Origin: Desulfobacterales bacterium | GTDB lineage: Bacteria; Desulfobacterota; Desulfobacteria; Desulfobacterales; UBA11574 | Assembly (NCBI GenBank): GCA_030145595.1 | Contig: JAQYVG010000142.1 | Span: forward strand, 1-8,942 | DNA length: 8,942 bases | Direction of reading: 5' to 3' | Shown: in pieces, positions 1-6,460 of the stretch | Layout of the letters: each line of letters starts with the position of its first letter | Numbering within the stretch: the stretch's first letter is position 1 | Program-made: the position numbers and the translations under genes | Notes under the pieces: generated by a model | The model's database searches: none | What the model was told of the DNA's origin: nothing | The model's input: only the letters and a program-made list of their open reading frames with translations

Positions 1-623
1 ACTGTCTTGTAAGCCGTTTTGAGATAAAAAAAGGCCTTGCAGTCAGTACTGTTACGGTTTTTGATACAAACTCCATGAGTGTGTTCGGCGAAGGAGAAAT
101 AAATCTCAAGACCAAAAAAATTGATTTTGCGCTGCACCCCATACCCAAGGACGGTATTGGATTCAGGGGTATCGGCAAAATCAGCTTGAGCCTGAGCGGA
201 TTGTCTGATTCGTTTAAGCTGGGGGGTACCATGGCCGAACCTTCCTTGACCTTAAACCCGACAGGAAGCGCAGCTACACTCGGCAAAGCCATCGGCGGCT
301 TTCTGTTGCTCGGTCCTTTCGGTATTGCCGCAGCGTTGGTCAACATCAATTCAGATGATGAAACTCCTTGTCTGACTGCTATTGAGGTTATAAAAAAAAT
401 GACCACAGCTGAAAACAATGCGAAGACTGCAAAGAAAAAAAGGTCGGTTAATAAATCCACAAAGAGTATCAGCAAAAGCTCCAAGAGTGTCGGGAACAAA
501 CTAAAGAAATCAATAAAAAAGGTCACCGCTACAAACAATGCGAAGCCTGCAAAGAAAAAAATCTCGCTTAAAAAATCCACAAAGAATATCAGCAAAGCTC
601 CAAGAGTGTCGGGAACAAACTAA
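1..623 (+). CDS. AsmA-like protein, C-terminal part (5' truncated by window edge)
   Basis: The frame is open from base 3 (CLVSRFEIKKGLAVSTVTVF...) straight into the stretch starting with the internal Met at 75, so that Met is not the true start and the gene begins outside the window. The visible part resembles the C-terminal end of AsmA-family proteins: a beta-rich repeat with a D-T-x-x-M-x-V-x-G-E-G-E-I-N-L pattern, then a P-K-D-G-I turn, a GTMAEPSLTLNP segment, a glycine/hydrophobic stretch (about residues 67-90 counted from the Met at 75) and a D-D-E-T-P-C-L motif. In this family such proteins are anchored in the inner membrane and span the periplasm, with roles in envelope lipid homeostasis. 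After the PCL motif comes an unusual Lys/Ser-rich tail of about 77 residues built from two copies of a 40-residue unit. The second copy is frameshifted, so the present stop at 621-623 is probably not ancestral. Family assignment is good; the tail has no assigned function. Confidence 0.75.
   Translation, partial: CLVSRFEIKKGLAVSTVTVFDTNSMSVFGEGEINLKTKKIDFALHPIPKDGIGFRGIGKISLSLSGLSDSFKLGGTMAEPSLTLNPTGSAATLGKAIGGFLLLGPFGIAAALVNINSDDETPCLTAIEVIKKMTTAENNAKTAKKKRSVNKSTKSISKSSKSVGNKLKKSIKKVTATNNAKPAKKKISLKKSTKNISKAPRVSGTN
390..622 (+). repeat. Tandem duplication coding a Lys/Ser-rich tail
   Basis: Two direct copies with a period of about 120 bases lie in the 3' end of the AsmA-like gene: 390-512 and 513-622. 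At protein level, copy 1 begins IKKMTTAENNAK and copy 2 IKKVTATNNAK; both continue with K-K-K and the S-T-K-x-I-S-K pattern. The best-conserved nucleotide block is 413-502 against 533-622. Copy 1 reads AGCAAAAGCTCC near 471 and copy 2 reads AGCAAAGCTCC near 591, one A fewer. Confidence 0.85.
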
Positions 624-767
624 CAAACCTATTCGGCCAATAGCTTTCTGCAACCGGCCTTCGACGAAACTTGCAGGACCAACCGCTGCCGCGGTTTGTT
701 ACGCTTAAATCGGTCATATTTCGTTTTCTCCTTGATAAAACCTCAATTTTTCTCTAAATTACCATGC

Positions 768-1514
768 ATGGGTTATGTCTTTGATTTTAATGACGCTAAG
801 GCTTACGAGGAATGGTTTAACAAGCCGCACAACAGATTTGCCGCTGATCTCGAAAGCCGGCTGTTGATTGATATTCTCAAGCCGATCAAGGCAGATACGG
901 TACTCGATATTGGTTGCGGCACCGGTGCGAGCCTGCTGCCGCTCTTGGAAATGGGTCTTCAGGCCACGGGAATCGAACCGTCTCCATATATGCTTGATAT
1001 CGCAAAAAACAAATTAGGCGATCGCGTTGATTTTCATCGCGGGTTTGCCGAAGATCTTCCGTTCGATGATAATTCCTTCAACTATGCCTGCCTTGTTACC
1101 ACGCTGGAATTTGTCGATGATCATTGCAAGGCCCTGGAAGAAGCTTGCCGAGTTGCCAAAGACAAAATATTTTTAGGTGTCCTTAACCGCTATGCGATTA
1201 AAGGGATCCAACGACGGGTTAAAGGAGTATTTATTAAATCCATATATAACCATGCCCGTTTTTTCAGTATCTGGGAATTAAAAAAAAATGTTCGGTCCAT
1301 TTTGGGGGACCCCCCTATCACCTGGAGAACCGTATGCCAGTTGCCCTCAGCCTCCGGCAGGATAGCCCGGCACATCGAGCAATCGAATCTGACGCAAAGG
1401 TTTCCGTTCGGGGCTTTTGCCGGTATGGTGGTAACCCTTGTTCCCCGCTTTAGAACCAGACCCCTGTCAATTCCTGTCCAGGCCAAACCATCGACCGGCA
1501 CAATGGCAGGTTAA
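768..1514 (+). CDS. Class I SAM-dependent methyltransferase (Methyltransf_11 type)
   Basis: A predicted cytoplasmic methyltransferase of 248 residues if started at the ATG at 768 (MGYVFDFNDAKAYEEWF). The SAM-binding motif I is VLDIGCGTG (residues 45-53). The acidic end of strand beta2 is T-G-I-E-P-S (67-72), and the F-A-E-D-L-P-F-D motif (93-100) is typical of the loop that contacts the SAM adenine. L-E-F-V-D-D (113-118) sits where the post-motif IV segment belongs. The substrate cannot be told: the C-terminal half (W-E-L-K-K ... F-G-A-F-A-G-M-V-V) is not diagnostic. The frame can be extended upstream to a TTG at 696, but the added residues do not look like this family. No convincing ribosome binding site precedes the ATG, so the start is less sure than the family. 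It lies 323 bases upstream of amrS on the same strand, separated by repeats, so cotranscription is uncertain. Confidence 0.85.
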   Translation: MGYVFDFNDAKAYEEWFNKPHNRFAADLESRLLIDILKPIKADTVLDIGCGTGASLLPLLEMGLQATGIEPSPYMLDIAKNKLGDRVDFHRGFAEDLPFDDNSFNYACLVTTLEFVDDHCKALEEACRVAKDKIFLGVLNRYAIKGIQRRVKGVFIKSIYNHARFFSIWELKKNVRSILGDPPITWRTVCQLPSASGRIARHIEQSNLTQRFPFGAFAGMVVTLVPRFRTRPLSIPVQAKPSTGTMAG

Positions 1515-1561
1515 ATAAAATAGACTCTATGATTTGTTACCGTCTTTTTCCATAACTTTGT

Positions 1562-1752
1562 TACCCTAATTGAGTTAAAACTCAATGTGTCAGTTGTTTG
1601 TTGTCCGTCGTCCGTTGCTAAGCAATAAGAAGCGAAATTATATTTCAACTACAAGTGAAACACAAAAAGAGGCCCAATGAACCTGTAAAACCACTGACTA
1701 CGGGCAACTGACCACAGACACCTGATCGAGTTTTGGCTCGATTAGGGTTAAG
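1562..1752. repeat. MITE-like element with imperfect long terminal inverted repeats
   Basis: The left arm, about 1562-1620, pairs with the reverse complement of about 1691-1752. The outer ends CCCTAATTGAG (1564-1574) and the complement of CTCGATTAGGG (1737-1747) match in all but one position. Inside, AAAACTC and then a GTGTC...GTTG(T/C)CCGT(C/A)GTC stretch correspond, about 23 of 31 by eye. No ORF of useful size lies within. The size of about 190 bases, the inverted arms and the lack of coding capacity fit a non-autonomous mobile repeat. No target-site duplication could be fixed by eye. Confidence 0.5.
1569..1586. repeat. Hairpin ATTGAGTT-aa-AACTCAAT
   Basis: Perfect 8-bp arms (1569-1576 and 1579-1586) with a two-base centre, forming the tip of the left arm of the repeat element after the methyltransferase gene. 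There is no T-run directly after it, so it is not a canonical terminator. Confidence 0.6.
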
Positions 1753-1812
1753 TTAACTACGGACAACAGACAACGAACAACGGACATCGAGCGTTTCGCT
1801 CGATTAGAGTAT
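1691..1812. repeat. Direct duplication of the right arm of the element
   Basis: The segment 1691-1750 is repeated in degenerate form at 1752-1812. Both contain (A)ACTACGG(G/A)CAAC, then AC-rich words, then a hairpin with ATCGAG/CTCGAT arms followed by TAG(G/A)GT. The first hairpin is 1725-1742 (6-bp arms, loop TTTTGG). The second is 1786-1804 (ATCGAGCG-ttt-CGCTCGAT, 8-bp arms), ending 19 bases before the amrS ribosome binding site. Confidence 0.6.
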
Positions 1813-1837
1813 TAGTTTCCCACGAGGAGTCCTGATA

Positions 1838-2863
1838 ATGGAAGCTTACCTATATGAATCTGCCGAAAATCAGCAGGTAAAATGTAATCTTTGCAACCAT
1901 CGCTGTGTCATCAAAGCCGGCAGGCGTGGAATATGCAACGTTCGCGAAAATCAGGAAGGTACCCTGAAAACACTGGTCTACGGCAGGCTAATCTCTCAGG
2001 CTGTAGATCCGATTGAAAAAAAGCCCTTATACCATTTTTATCCGGGGAGTCTTTCCTACTCCGTCGCTACCGTGGGCTGCAACTTCAGGTGCCGGTTTTG
2101 CCAGAATGCGGATATCGCCCAAATGCCCTTCGAACAAAAAGGGCTGATAATGGGCAATTACTGCACACCGGAAGAAGTTGTAAATCAAACCGCCCGGGCC
2201 GGCTGCCAAAGCATTTCCTATACCTATACCGAGCCCACCGTATACTTTGAGTTTGCCTTTGAAACCGCAAAGCTGGCAAGCACAAAGGGAATCCAAAATA
2301 TTTTCGTTACAAACGGATACATGACCGCTGAAGCGCTGCACATGATAAACCCTTACCTGGATGCGGCCAATGTCGATCTTAAAGCCTTTAACGAAGATTT
2401 CTACAAAACGTATTGCGGTGCTAAGCTCAAGCATGTCAAAGAATCTTTGATACTTATGAAATCGTTAGGAATTTTTATAGAAGTTACCACTTTGTTGATT
2501 CCGGGGCTTAACGACGACAAAAAAGAACTTGAAGACCTGGCAGCTTTTCTGGCGAATGCTCTCGGCAGCGAAACACCATGGCATATCAGCCGGTTTCATC
2601 CTACTTACAAGCTGACGGACCGTTCTCACACGCCGGTTGCGAGCCTGCATGCTGCCAGGGAGATCGGTATTAAGGCCGGGTTGAAATATGTTTATTTAGG
2701 AAATGTGCCGGGTGCAGGCGGGGAAAAGACGTTCTGTCATCAATGCAAAAACATCCTCATTGATCGCCGGGGGTTTCACATGCGGGAAAACCAGATCAAA
2801 AACAGCCAATGCACCCATTGCGGTGCTAAAATCCATGGTGTAGGCTTATCGATTGATGATTGA
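1838..2863 (+). CDS. amrS: AmmeMemoRadiSam system radical SAM enzyme
   Basis: A 341-residue radical SAM protein of the AmrS family (formerly grouped with pyruvate formate-lyase activating enzymes). The radical SAM cluster motif CNFRCRFCQN supplies Cys81, Cys85 and Cys88 (CxxxCxxC) for a [4Fe-4S] cluster that cleaves SAM. The family-specific N-terminus has Cys16, Cys19, Cys23 and Cys33 (CNLCNHRC...GIC), and the C-terminus has a zinc-ribbon-like set, Cys300/Cys303 and Cys325/Cys328. Other matching segments are DPIEKKPLYHFYPG (57-70), the Y-T-E-P-T region (130-134), NVDLKAF (178-184) and HISRFHPTYK (249-258). The start is supported by GAGGAG (1824-1829), 8 bases before the ATG. In other genomes the gene is often near Memo-like and AMMECR1-like genes; neither is in this window. 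The reaction is not established from sequence. The last codons and stop lie in a 21-bp repeat. Confidence 0.93.
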   Translation: MEAYLYESAENQQVKCNLCNHRCVIKAGRRGICNVRENQEGTLKTLVYGRLISQAVDPIEKKPLYHFYPGSLSYSVATVGCNFRCRFCQNADIAQMPFEQKGLIMGNYCTPEEVVNQTARAGCQSISYTYTEPTVYFEFAFETAKLASTKGIQNIFVTNGYMTAEALHMINPYLDAANVDLKAFNEDFYKTYCGAKLKHVKESLILMKSLGIFIEVTTLLIPGLNDDKKELEDLAAFLANALGSETPWHISRFHPTYKLTDRSHTPVASLHAAREIGIKAGLKYVYLGNVPGAGGEKTFCHQCKNILIDRRGFHMRENQIKNSQCTHCGAKIHGVGLSIDD

Positions 2864-2891
2864 ATATTGACGATTGATGATTGAATATTTT
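2850..2891 (+). repeat. Two tandem 21-bp units over the amrS stop codon
   Basis: CGATTGATGATTGAATATT occurs at 2850-2868 and again at 2871-2889, a period of 21 bases with 19 identical positions. The first copy encodes the last residues (I-D-D) and the TGA stop (2861-2863) of amrS. Confidence 0.85.
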
Positions 2892-2906
2892 TGGAAGTCG
2901 CTTTCA

Positions 2907-2933
2907 GCCGTCGTAGCCCTTGGCTACTATGGC
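2907..2933. repeat. Hairpin between convergent amrS and DUF1566 gene
   Basis: GTAGCC (2913-2918), loop CTT, GGCTAC (2922-2927), with an outer GCC/GGC pair (2907-2909 and 2931-2933) across a 3x3 internal loop. It sits between two convergent genes, where a bidirectional terminator is expected, but neither strand has a T-run immediately after the stem; the nearest run of T on the plus strand starts near 2951. Its role as a terminator is therefore doubtful. Confidence 0.4.
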
Positions 2934-2991
2934 GAATTCGGCTTGCTCTATTTTTTATAAAATTGGAAGAATGCCTTTGAACGCCTGCTGC

Positions 2992-3477
2992 TTATTTTAA
3001 ATCGCGTACCGGCAGGGCCCGATAAGCTTTTTTATGTACCATTCGAGCTGAATAATGGTATCCGCGGTTAAAGTTAAAAATATAAGCTTGAATCGCTGAT
3101 GTTTTGGAAGTCCAAACCCACCCGCAGCTCAATTTTATATCAGGCACGATCTTGACCCACTGGCCGCAGTCCGTTTCAAATCCCTTATTTTTTTTATCAT
3201 GCACATACAGGCTTTGCAGCTCTGCCAAAGTGGGGAGCCTCCAGTCATCGTACTGGGCCTTAATAGTATAGGGAAAGGTGTATTTGACCCACAGATTTGC
3301 CTGTTTCCAGTCTATATCCCCCTGATTGTCGGTTTGTGACCACATAACACCCAATTGATGATCCGTCACGGTACCATCACCATTATCGACAAACCTATCA
3401 CCGGCCATTGCCGATGCACTTATGAGCAGCATGCAAATAATCATTACCAAAATATTTGATAATTTTTCTTTGAACAT
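2992..3477 (-). CDS. Exported DUF1566 (Lcl C-terminal domain) protein
   Basis: A 161-residue protein with a clear signal peptide: a basic N-terminus (MFKEK), a hydrophobic core to about residue 22 and a likely cut after AMA (residue 25). The mature part carries the marks of the DUF1566/Lcl C-terminal domain: RFVDNGDGTVTD (28-39), the short M-W line (45-46), YDDWRLPTLAELQSL (76-90), a W-T-S near 122-124, and the closing R-A-L-P-V-R (153-158). Cys104 and Cys118 could form a disulfide in the periplasm or outside. Such domains occur in secreted proteins of many Proteobacteria; their function is poorly known and sometimes linked to surface or adhesive proteins. The ribosome binding site GAGGAGG is well placed before the ATG. 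The gene lies 123 bases downstream of the UspA gene and has a candidate promoter of its own. Confidence 0.85.
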   Translation of the reverse strand: MFKEKLSNILVMIICMLLISASAMAGDRFVDNGDGTVTDHQLGVMWSQTDNQGDIDWKQANLWVKYTFPYTIKAQYDDWRLPTLAELQSLYVHDKKNKGFETDCGQWVKIVPDIKLSCGWVWTSKTSAIQAYIFNFNRGYHYSARMVHKKAYRALPVRDLK

Positions 3478-3528
3478 TTTGCCCTCCTCTCAGGAAGCGT
3501 CACTTAAAGGTGAAACTGAGCATTTCGA

Positions 3529-3557
3529 ATTGCAAACCTTTCCGTCATTTTTGTCAA
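3529..3557 (-). promoter_or_regulatory. Candidate sigma70 promoter for the DUF1566 gene
   Basis: On the minus strand, TTGACA (complement of 3552-3557) is followed after 17 bases by TGCAAT (complement of 3529-3534). The -35 is a perfect match and the -10 matches 4 of 6. Transcription would start near 3522, giving a leader of about 45 bases. It lies in the gap after the UspA stop codon and would allow separate expression. Confidence 0.45.
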
Positions 3558-3600
3558 AACAAGAGCTTTACAGCGGATGCATTTCACCAGCAATCGGTCA

Positions 3601-4092
3601 CTACATTTTTATTCCCTTTCTCAAACGTGCGGCATTCTTTTCATCCCGGTACGAGATGACAGGCACCGGCGAACGGCGGAACAGCCTGGCAGCTACTGAT
3701 CCGATAAAAACATTTTCCAAATCCGTGCGACCCTTGGTCCCCATGACAACCAGGTTGATGTTTTCTTTAACGATGATCTTCAATAATTCCTCTATGGGGT
3801 TGCCCACCTTGATGATTGTCCGGATGTTTTCGCGGTTAAAGGAAGAATTTGCCAGAAACTGTTCCAGAAGCGCTTGACGCTCTTTGCGGATATCTTCGAC
3901 ATAATGATCTCCGTTCACATCATAGCCCATGGATACAATTTTGGCGACGGCGGAGACATCCCGTGAGTTAATTATGCTTCCGATTATCAGCTGTGCATTA
4001 AAGCTTTGGGCAATTTTTACAGCATAATTGAAAATATCCTCTGCATATGGAGTAAAAGCGAGAGCTACCAGTATTTTTTTAATATCATCCAT
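3601..4092 (-). CDS. Universal stress protein, UspA family
   Basis: A single-domain UspA protein of 163 residues, cytoplasmic, with an alpha/beta Rossmann-like fold. It opens with the typical first strand (KKILVALAF) and has the ATP-binding pattern G-2x-G-9x-G-S as Gly118, Gly121, Gly131 and Ser132, followed by SPVPVISYR. The acidic residue usual at the end of the first strand (Asp13 in the structurally known MJ0577) appears to be Ala12 here, so nucleotide affinity may differ. It starts 58 bases after the stop of the TRAP permease gene on the same strand, with AGGAAAAG before the ATG, so it probably belongs to that operon. UspA genes are often found with TRAP genes; in the ectoine transporter TeaABC of Halomonas the UspA-type protein TeaD modulates transport. 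A similar role here is inference. Confidence 0.9.
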   Translation of the reverse strand: MDDIKKILVALAFTPYAEDIFNYAVKIAQSFNAQLIIGSIINSRDVSAVAKIVSMGYDVNGDHYVEDIRKERQALLEQFLANSSFNRENIRTIIKVGNPIEELLKIIVKENINLVVMGTKGRTDLENVFIGSVAARLFRRSPVPVISYRDEKNAARLRKGIKM

Positions 4093-4150
4093 GATCTTTT
4101 CCTAATTTTTAATAACAAAACACTGCCAATGTGCCGGGGACTATTTTATT

Positions 4151-6223
4151 CTAGGCAGCAGATGCAGCCGCAGGTTTCGGAATACGGGATCTCTGCATAA
4201 AATAAAGCAGGCCGAATATCACAAGTCCTATTGGATAGGTCCAGTAACGCTGATTGTGAGCGATGCCAAGTAGGGATGAAACCGCGTCAGGACGCATCAG
4301 TATAAAGGTAACGCATAGAAAAAGCGGAAACTCGTAGAACTTGTTGCGGGTTATAAACCAGTTCTGGGTTGCCGAAGCAAAAGCAAAATTGCCCAAACAG
4401 GCCATGACAAAAATAAGAATTCCCTGGGGCCAGCTGTTGATATTGTGAAGGATCAGGTCGCTGTTGAAAATGAACATGAACGGTAAAATGGCGGTACGGA
4501 TATCATACAGAAACCCCTGGATGCCGGTGGCAATCGGTGGCGACTTGGCAATGGCGGCGGCGGCATAGGCTGCCAGCCCCACCGGCGGTGTGTCGTCAGC
4601 CAGAATACCGAAATAGAAACAGAACAGGTGCGCCGACATCAGGGGGACAACCCAGTCCTGGTAACCTGCAATGGTTACGATAGCCGGTGCTGTTAAGGAT
4701 GCCATGACAATATAGGTTGCCGTGGTAGGGAGCCCCATGCCGATAATAAGGCTGGCAATGGCGGTAATCACCAGCATCAAGTAGACGTTACCCATGGAGA
4801 CTACGTCGATGATTTCGGTAATGAGTCCGCCAAGTCCAAGGGCCACTACTCCCACAATAATACCCGCAGCAGCGGTGGCCAGGGCAACGGCAACCATATT
4901 TCTGGCGCCGGTGGCCATAGAGGAAAAAAGGTCGACAATGCTCTGCTTAAACGCGGGACCGAGGGGCTTTTTGTTCAGGTGTGCCTTGACAGGACCCTGC
5001 ACGAGCATCAGAATTGCCATGACCCAGATGGCATGAAAAGCAGCCAGTTCCGGCGAGTGACGCACAACCATAAGCTCATACAAGAGCATACCGATTGGTA
5101 GTAGAAAATGGGCTCCGCCAATCAGGGTTTTGAAAAAAAGCGGGAGCTCAGCGCGCGGCATGCCCTTTAATCCCAATTTAGAGGCCTCGACGTGGGTAAT
5201 ATAGAACAAGGCGGCATAGGAGGCAAACGCCGGTACGATGGCGGCTTTGACGACCTGTATATAGGGGACATTAACATATTCGGCAATGATAAAAGCCGCG
5301 GCACCCATAATGGGCGGGGCCAGCTGTCCGTCCGTGCTGGCAGCCACTTCAACAGCCGCGGCCTTGGTGGGCGGATAGCCGACTTTTATCATCATGGGGA
5401 TGGTAAACGTTCCGGTCGTGACGATATTGGCAATGCTGGAGCCGGATACCATGCCGGTCAGCCCGCTGCCCAAAACTGCGGCCTTGGCCGGGCCGCCTTT
5501 AAACCCGCCCAAAAGGCTCAGTGCCAGGTCGATGAAATAACGCCCGCCCCCGGCCTTGTCTAACATAGCTCCGAAAAGGACAAACAAAAAGACGATGGTT
5601 GCCGAGACGTCCAATGGGATTCCGTAAATGCCTTCCGTGGACATGGTCATCTGTCCGACGAACCGGTTCATGGAAACCCCTTTAAACGCGATAATATCCG
5701 GCATATAAGGACCGAAAAATGCATAGCCGCAAAAAAACATTGCAATGATCGGAAGGGCCGGGCCGATCACCCGTCGAGACGCCTCAAGCAAAAGCACGGT
5801 AAGGACCATCCCGACAACAAGATCCCTTGTATTGGGCGCACCATATCGCATGGTAATGCCGGCATAATCGATCATGATATAAAGCGCGGAAAGAGCAGCT
5901 ACAATTGCTATAATATAGTCAAATATAGGAATCCTGTCAGCGGCGGACAGGAATTTAAGGCCGAAACGCTCTTTTTTCAAAAAGGGATAGTTAAGGAACA
6001 CAATCAAAAAGGCAAAACCAAGATGGATGGCTCTGATAAAAGTAGAATCGAGAATCAACCAGCTGGCAATGGACAACTGAAAAAAGCTCCAGAGCACCGC
6101 TATGGTCGGGATGACCCATTTGGTAGGCCCGCTGGGCTGTCTCCCCAAACCTTCTTCTTCTTCGGCCATCTTTCTTGCGCGTTCAAGGCCGTCATCCTGC
6201 TCTTGGATTTCATTCTCGCTCAT
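4151..6223 (-). CDS. TRAP transporter fused permease (4TM/12TM), TAXI type
   Basis: An inner-membrane protein of 690 residues combining the small (DctQ-like) and large (DctM-like) TRAP permease subunits, which is usual when the receptor is of the TAXI type. After a charged cytoplasmic N-terminus (about 35 residues, rich in Glu) come many hydrophobic segments. Diagnostic parts of the large domain, counted from the ATG at 6223, are GSGLTGMVSGSSIANIVTTG (about 252-271), STDGQLAPPIMGAAAF (about 296-311), GMGLPTTATYIVMA (about 495-508) and ADDTPPVGLAAYAAAAIA (about 542-559). TRAP permeases use ion gradients to import a ligand handed over by the periplasmic receptor, here the gene 312 bases upstream. 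The reading frame also offers a GTG at 6232, but AGGTGA sits just before the ATG at 6223 at good spacing and would overlap that GTG, so the ATG is preferred. Substrate unknown. Confidence 0.93.
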   Translation of the reverse strand: MSENEIQEQDDGLERARKMAEEEEGLGRQPSGPTKWVIPTIAVLWSFFQLSIASWLILDSTFIRAIHLGFAFLIVFLNYPFLKKERFGLKFLSAADRIPIFDYIIAIVAALSALYIMIDYAGITMRYGAPNTRDLVVGMVLTVLLLEASRRVIGPALPIIAMFFCGYAFFGPYMPDIIAFKGVSMNRFVGQMTMSTEGIYGIPLDVSATIVFLFVLFGAMLDKAGGGRYFIDLALSLLGGFKGGPAKAAVLGSGLTGMVSGSSIANIVTTGTFTIPMMIKVGYPPTKAAAVEVAASTDGQLAPPIMGAAAFIIAEYVNVPYIQVVKAAIVPAFASYAALFYITHVEASKLGLKGMPRAELPLFFKTLIGGAHFLLPIGMLLYELMVVRHSPELAAFHAIWVMAILMLVQGPVKAHLNKKPLGPAFKQSIVDLFSSMATGARNMVAVALATAAAGIIVGVVALGLGGLITEIIDVVSMGNVYLMLVITAIASLIIGMGLPTTATYIVMASLTAPAIVTIAGYQDWVVPLMSAHLFCFYFGILADDTPPVGLAAYAAAAIAKSPPIATGIQGFLYDIRTAILPFMFIFNSDLILHNINSWPQGILIFVMACLGNFAFASATQNWFITRNKFYEFPLFLCVTFILMRPDAVSSLLGIAHNQRYWTYPIGLVIFGLLYFMQRSRIPKPAAASAA

Positions 6224-6268
6224 GGCTGTCACCTAATCTTCTTTTATTTACAGATACTAAAAACCTAA

Positions 6269-6283
6269 TCCGATTAAATCGGA
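6269..6283. repeat. Short hairpin TCCGAT-taa-ATCGGA
   Basis: Perfect 6-bp arms in the leader of the permease gene, between the MITE-like element and the permease start. No T-run follows; role unknown. Confidence 0.4.
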
Positions 6284-6292
6284 AATATTTTT

Positions 6293-6418
6293 TGCCACAA
6301 AGGCACGAAGGCACAAATGTCAGTGATCAGTTATCGGTTATCAGTAATCAGTTTTCCCTTACTGATCACTTCTCACTGATGACTGTTTACCCTTGACGCT
6401 CTTAGTGCCTTGGTGGCA
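6293..6418. repeat. MITE-like element with TGCCAC...AAGGCAC inverted ends
   Basis: The left end TGCCACAAAGGCACGAAG (6293-6310) and the complement of 6401-6418 match at 16 of 18 positions. The interior (6317-6390) is made of degenerate CAGT(G/A)ATCAGT words on the left and their complement (ACTGATCACT...CACTGATGACTG) on the right, so the whole folds as a long imperfect hairpin. A further TTTTGCCACAAA lies outside at about 6430-6441. There is no ORF inside. It resembles non-autonomous dispersed repeats and lies within the leader between receptor and permease genes. Confidence 0.55.
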
Positions 6419-6460
6419 ATGAGAAAAAGTTTTGCCACAAAATAAACAAATTTTACAACA

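Noticed and set aside
696..767. Upstream extension of the methyltransferase to a TTG start
   Set aside because: The added 24 residues do not resemble the family, TTG has no ribosome binding site, and MGYVFDFNDA looks like a natural N-terminus.
1691..1812. Possible short CRISPR-like array
   Set aside because: Repeats are degenerate, only two similar units are present, and there are no regular unique spacers or cas genes.
2907..2933. Bidirectional terminator between amrS and the DUF1566 gene
   Set aside because: The stem is short with an internal loop and no T-run follows directly on either strand; kept only as a hairpin.
3422..3877. Plus-strand ORF of 151 codons
   Set aside because: It lies antisense to the UspA gene and to the start of the DUF1566 gene, both of which have clear family motifs; its translation has no recognisable domain.
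5192..5563. Plus-strand ORF of 123 codons inside the permease gene
   Set aside because: Antisense to highly conserved TRAP permease motifs; Gly/Arg/Asp-rich shadow translation without domain character.
6224..6232. GTG start for the TRAP permease
   Set aside because: The GTG is part of the AGGTGA that serves as ribosome binding site for the ATG at 6223, and nothing suitable precedes the GTG.
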